From Prorocentrum cordatum (taxonomy: Eukaryota; Sar; Dinophyceae; Prorocentrales; Prorocentraceae): a stretch of DNA of 64,000 bases. Positions 62,326 to 64,000 of this stretch are shown piece by piece; the first letter of the stretch is position 1; the number at the start of each line of letters is the position of its first letter. The notes under the pieces are model-generated. The model worked only from the letters and a program-made list of their open reading frames with translations, did not search any database and was not told where the DNA came from. The DNA is taken from positions 36,001 to 100,000 of the forward strand of contig CAUYUJ010017789.1 in assembly GCA_963575745.1 (NCBI GenBank). Direction: 5' to 3'. Both the position numbers and the translations under genes were made by a program.

Positions 62326-63447
62326 TAGGATTTCTCCTTCCTCCTCTGACACTAACTGTTATTCGCTCGAAGATGCACCCGTGTGGAGCAGCCGGAAGGC
62401 GGGAGGCTGCCAGGCAGGTTGAACCGCATCCCGTCAGCATGGGCTCGATCGAGTCGTAACGGCAGGCTTGTTTTCCTATGGCGCGCGATTCCTACTTTCT
62501 GATTTTTCTGCGTGTGTTTCTTATCCTCCGCGCTCCGCGCTCCCCTCTCTGTTTTCCTGTGTCTCCCTCGTCCTCCTCTTCCTCCTCCTCCTTCCTCCTC
62601 TTTGGTCATTCACGAACAAGGATACAGGCAACCCAGCTAGTAAGGATGAGTGACTTTCCACGGTTACCTTTGTATCCTTCCCCTTCGGCCCATCCTTGGC
62701 CGCTTTCGCTGGCCGCACCCTGCTCGCACAGTGTCGACATGGCCCTCAAGGCCCTTCCATCCTTACCGCGGATCCTTACTAGCTGCGTTGACTGTAGATG
62801 TTTTCAAACACCTCTTGCTCTTTCGGGGCTTGGGGCATCCAAAGGCTTGCAGAGACTTCCGAAGACTCTCTGGGCCTCAGCGGCCGACGGAGATCTCCGA
62901 AAATTGCCTTCTCCAGTCTCCCTCATGGCCCTCCTTCCCATCATGACGGGACCTGGGCCACTGTCAGCCAGATCCCGGCACCGACGCCATCAACCTGGCG
63001 ATCTAGAGTCTGGAGCCGCAATGGAAAATCGCACCCCACCGTTTTGCCATGGGGATTTGGTGCCGGGGCAGCTTCTCCACACTCGTTTCGGACGGTTCCC
63101 ACACGAATGCCGGGAGGCGGGGAGGGGGGGGGAGAAACGTTGTGCTGAGCGGATGCGGGGTTCGGTCGGAGACCAGGTTTCGAGTTGTCGAGGAGGAGCT
63201 CAGGAACGGGAGAGGGGGAGGGCGAGGAGGAGCGACGCGCAGGAAGACGAGGAGTCCTCTCTCTCTGATTATCCTGGCGCCTCCGCCGGCCCCGCCCCGA
63301 CTCCTCCCCCCCGGTCTGCCTCCCCGCGCCCCTCCCCTGCCCCTCCTCGCGGAGCGGCGTGGAGGGCAGGGGGCAGACGCCACTCTCGGAGGAGGAGCGG
63401 CCGCTCCCGGCCCTCGCCCCCGCGCTGCGCGGGGTCGGTGCCCCCCT
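62326..63447. other. no gene recognised; repeat N copy 2 at 62680-62790
   Basis: 62680-62790 matches 18200-18345. Elsewhere open frames show no domain. Confidence 0.45.
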
Positions 63448-63611
63448 GAAGTCGGGCCCGTCCCTCCACAGGGGGGGCATCCAAAACTGATGCAGAAATG
63501 GTATGGGGACTATTTGGGGGGTATTTTTCTGGACCATTCGGGGATATTTTTGGGGGTCTTTCTTATTCTTCGTCGAAAATGCCCCCTGTAGGGGGACACG
63601 CCCGACTTCAT
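63448..63611. mobile_element. TIR element A, copy 8
   Basis: TGAAGTCGGGCCCGTCCCTC...CTGTAGGGGGACACGCCCGA; the outermost TGAAGTCGGGC and GCCCGACTTCA are perfectly inverted. Confidence 0.88.
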
Positions 63612-64000
63612 GACCCCCCCCCCCCCCCACGGAGCCCGCCGGCGGAGGCGGCGGCAGCCGGGGCCTGCGCCGAGCCGGCCGCGGAGGCCCCGCCGGCCGC
63701 GCCCGCGCGGGGAGGGGTTCCGGCGCGCACGCCCCTCCACCGAGGCAACGGCACCGCAACGGGTGCTTACTAACGGGCACTTTGCAATTTCGCCGAAAGT
63801 TGCCACTTCAGGGCCTCTTTCTGGCAATGCAGCGTTGCCCACATCGGGGAGGGTTGGGTTCGCTGGGTCCCTGGCCAAAGTGCCCGTCAGTGGAGTCCCC
63901 CCGTTTGAGGGGCGCCGACCGAGCGCGTGCCACTGATCGCAGAGTGCCCCAACTCGCAGGCGTCCGAAAAGCACACGTCTGCTGGGATGTAGTATGGAGT
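63612..64000. other. no gene recognised
   Basis: C-run at 63616-63629, then GC-rich and finally less repetitive sequence to the window edge. Confidence 0.4.

Overview
The window is nuclear DNA of a dinoflagellate. The deciding evidence is three copies, one exact and two decayed, of the dinoflagellate trans-spliced leader (SL) embedded in the DNA at 8191-8212, 23744-23765 and 19190-19206. The GC-rich composition, heavy simple-repeat load, very long introns and density of small inverted-repeat elements fit this. A large-genome species with long introns, for example of the Prorocentrum type, is a guess.

Layout. 0-1.6 kb: a probable exon carrying an SH3 domain, plus Ser/Gln-type low complexity. 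1.66-5.3 kb: a decayed minus-strand non-LTR reverse transcriptase element. 5.5-8.2 kb: tandem repeats and a TCG-rich repeat. 8191-14767: an apparently full-length non-LTR retrotransposon that begins with the SL, carries ORF1 and an endonuclease/RT/RNase H ORF2, and lies between perfect 16-bp target duplications. 14.8-19 kb: dispersed repeats, including a foldback element. 19.2-20.65 kb: a secreted-type von Willebrand D-like gene with an SL relic upstream and a one-base frameshift. 20.9-23.6 kb: repeats, including an intact copy of the repeat into which the retrotransposon jumped. 23.74-25.7 kb: a second SL-marked retrocopy, broken by one in-frame stop. 26.58-50.53 kb: a plus-strand split gene of short, mostly phase-0 coiled-coil exons, matching the SH3BP5 (Sab/REI, Rab11 exchange factor) family, with introns up to 9.4 kb filled with small inverted-repeat elements and GGA/TCC arrays. 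50.5-64 kb: minisatellites, satellites and more small elements, with no gene I can name.

The mobile fraction consists of more than a dozen families of short non-autonomous terminal-inverted-repeat elements, called A to P here for cross-reference. Several show TA target duplications, three are nested inside other elements, and some may supply splice sites to the split gene. The genes do not form an operon. Exon limits were read by eye from homology, phase and GT/AG signals. Family identifications rest on remembered motifs, not database searches.
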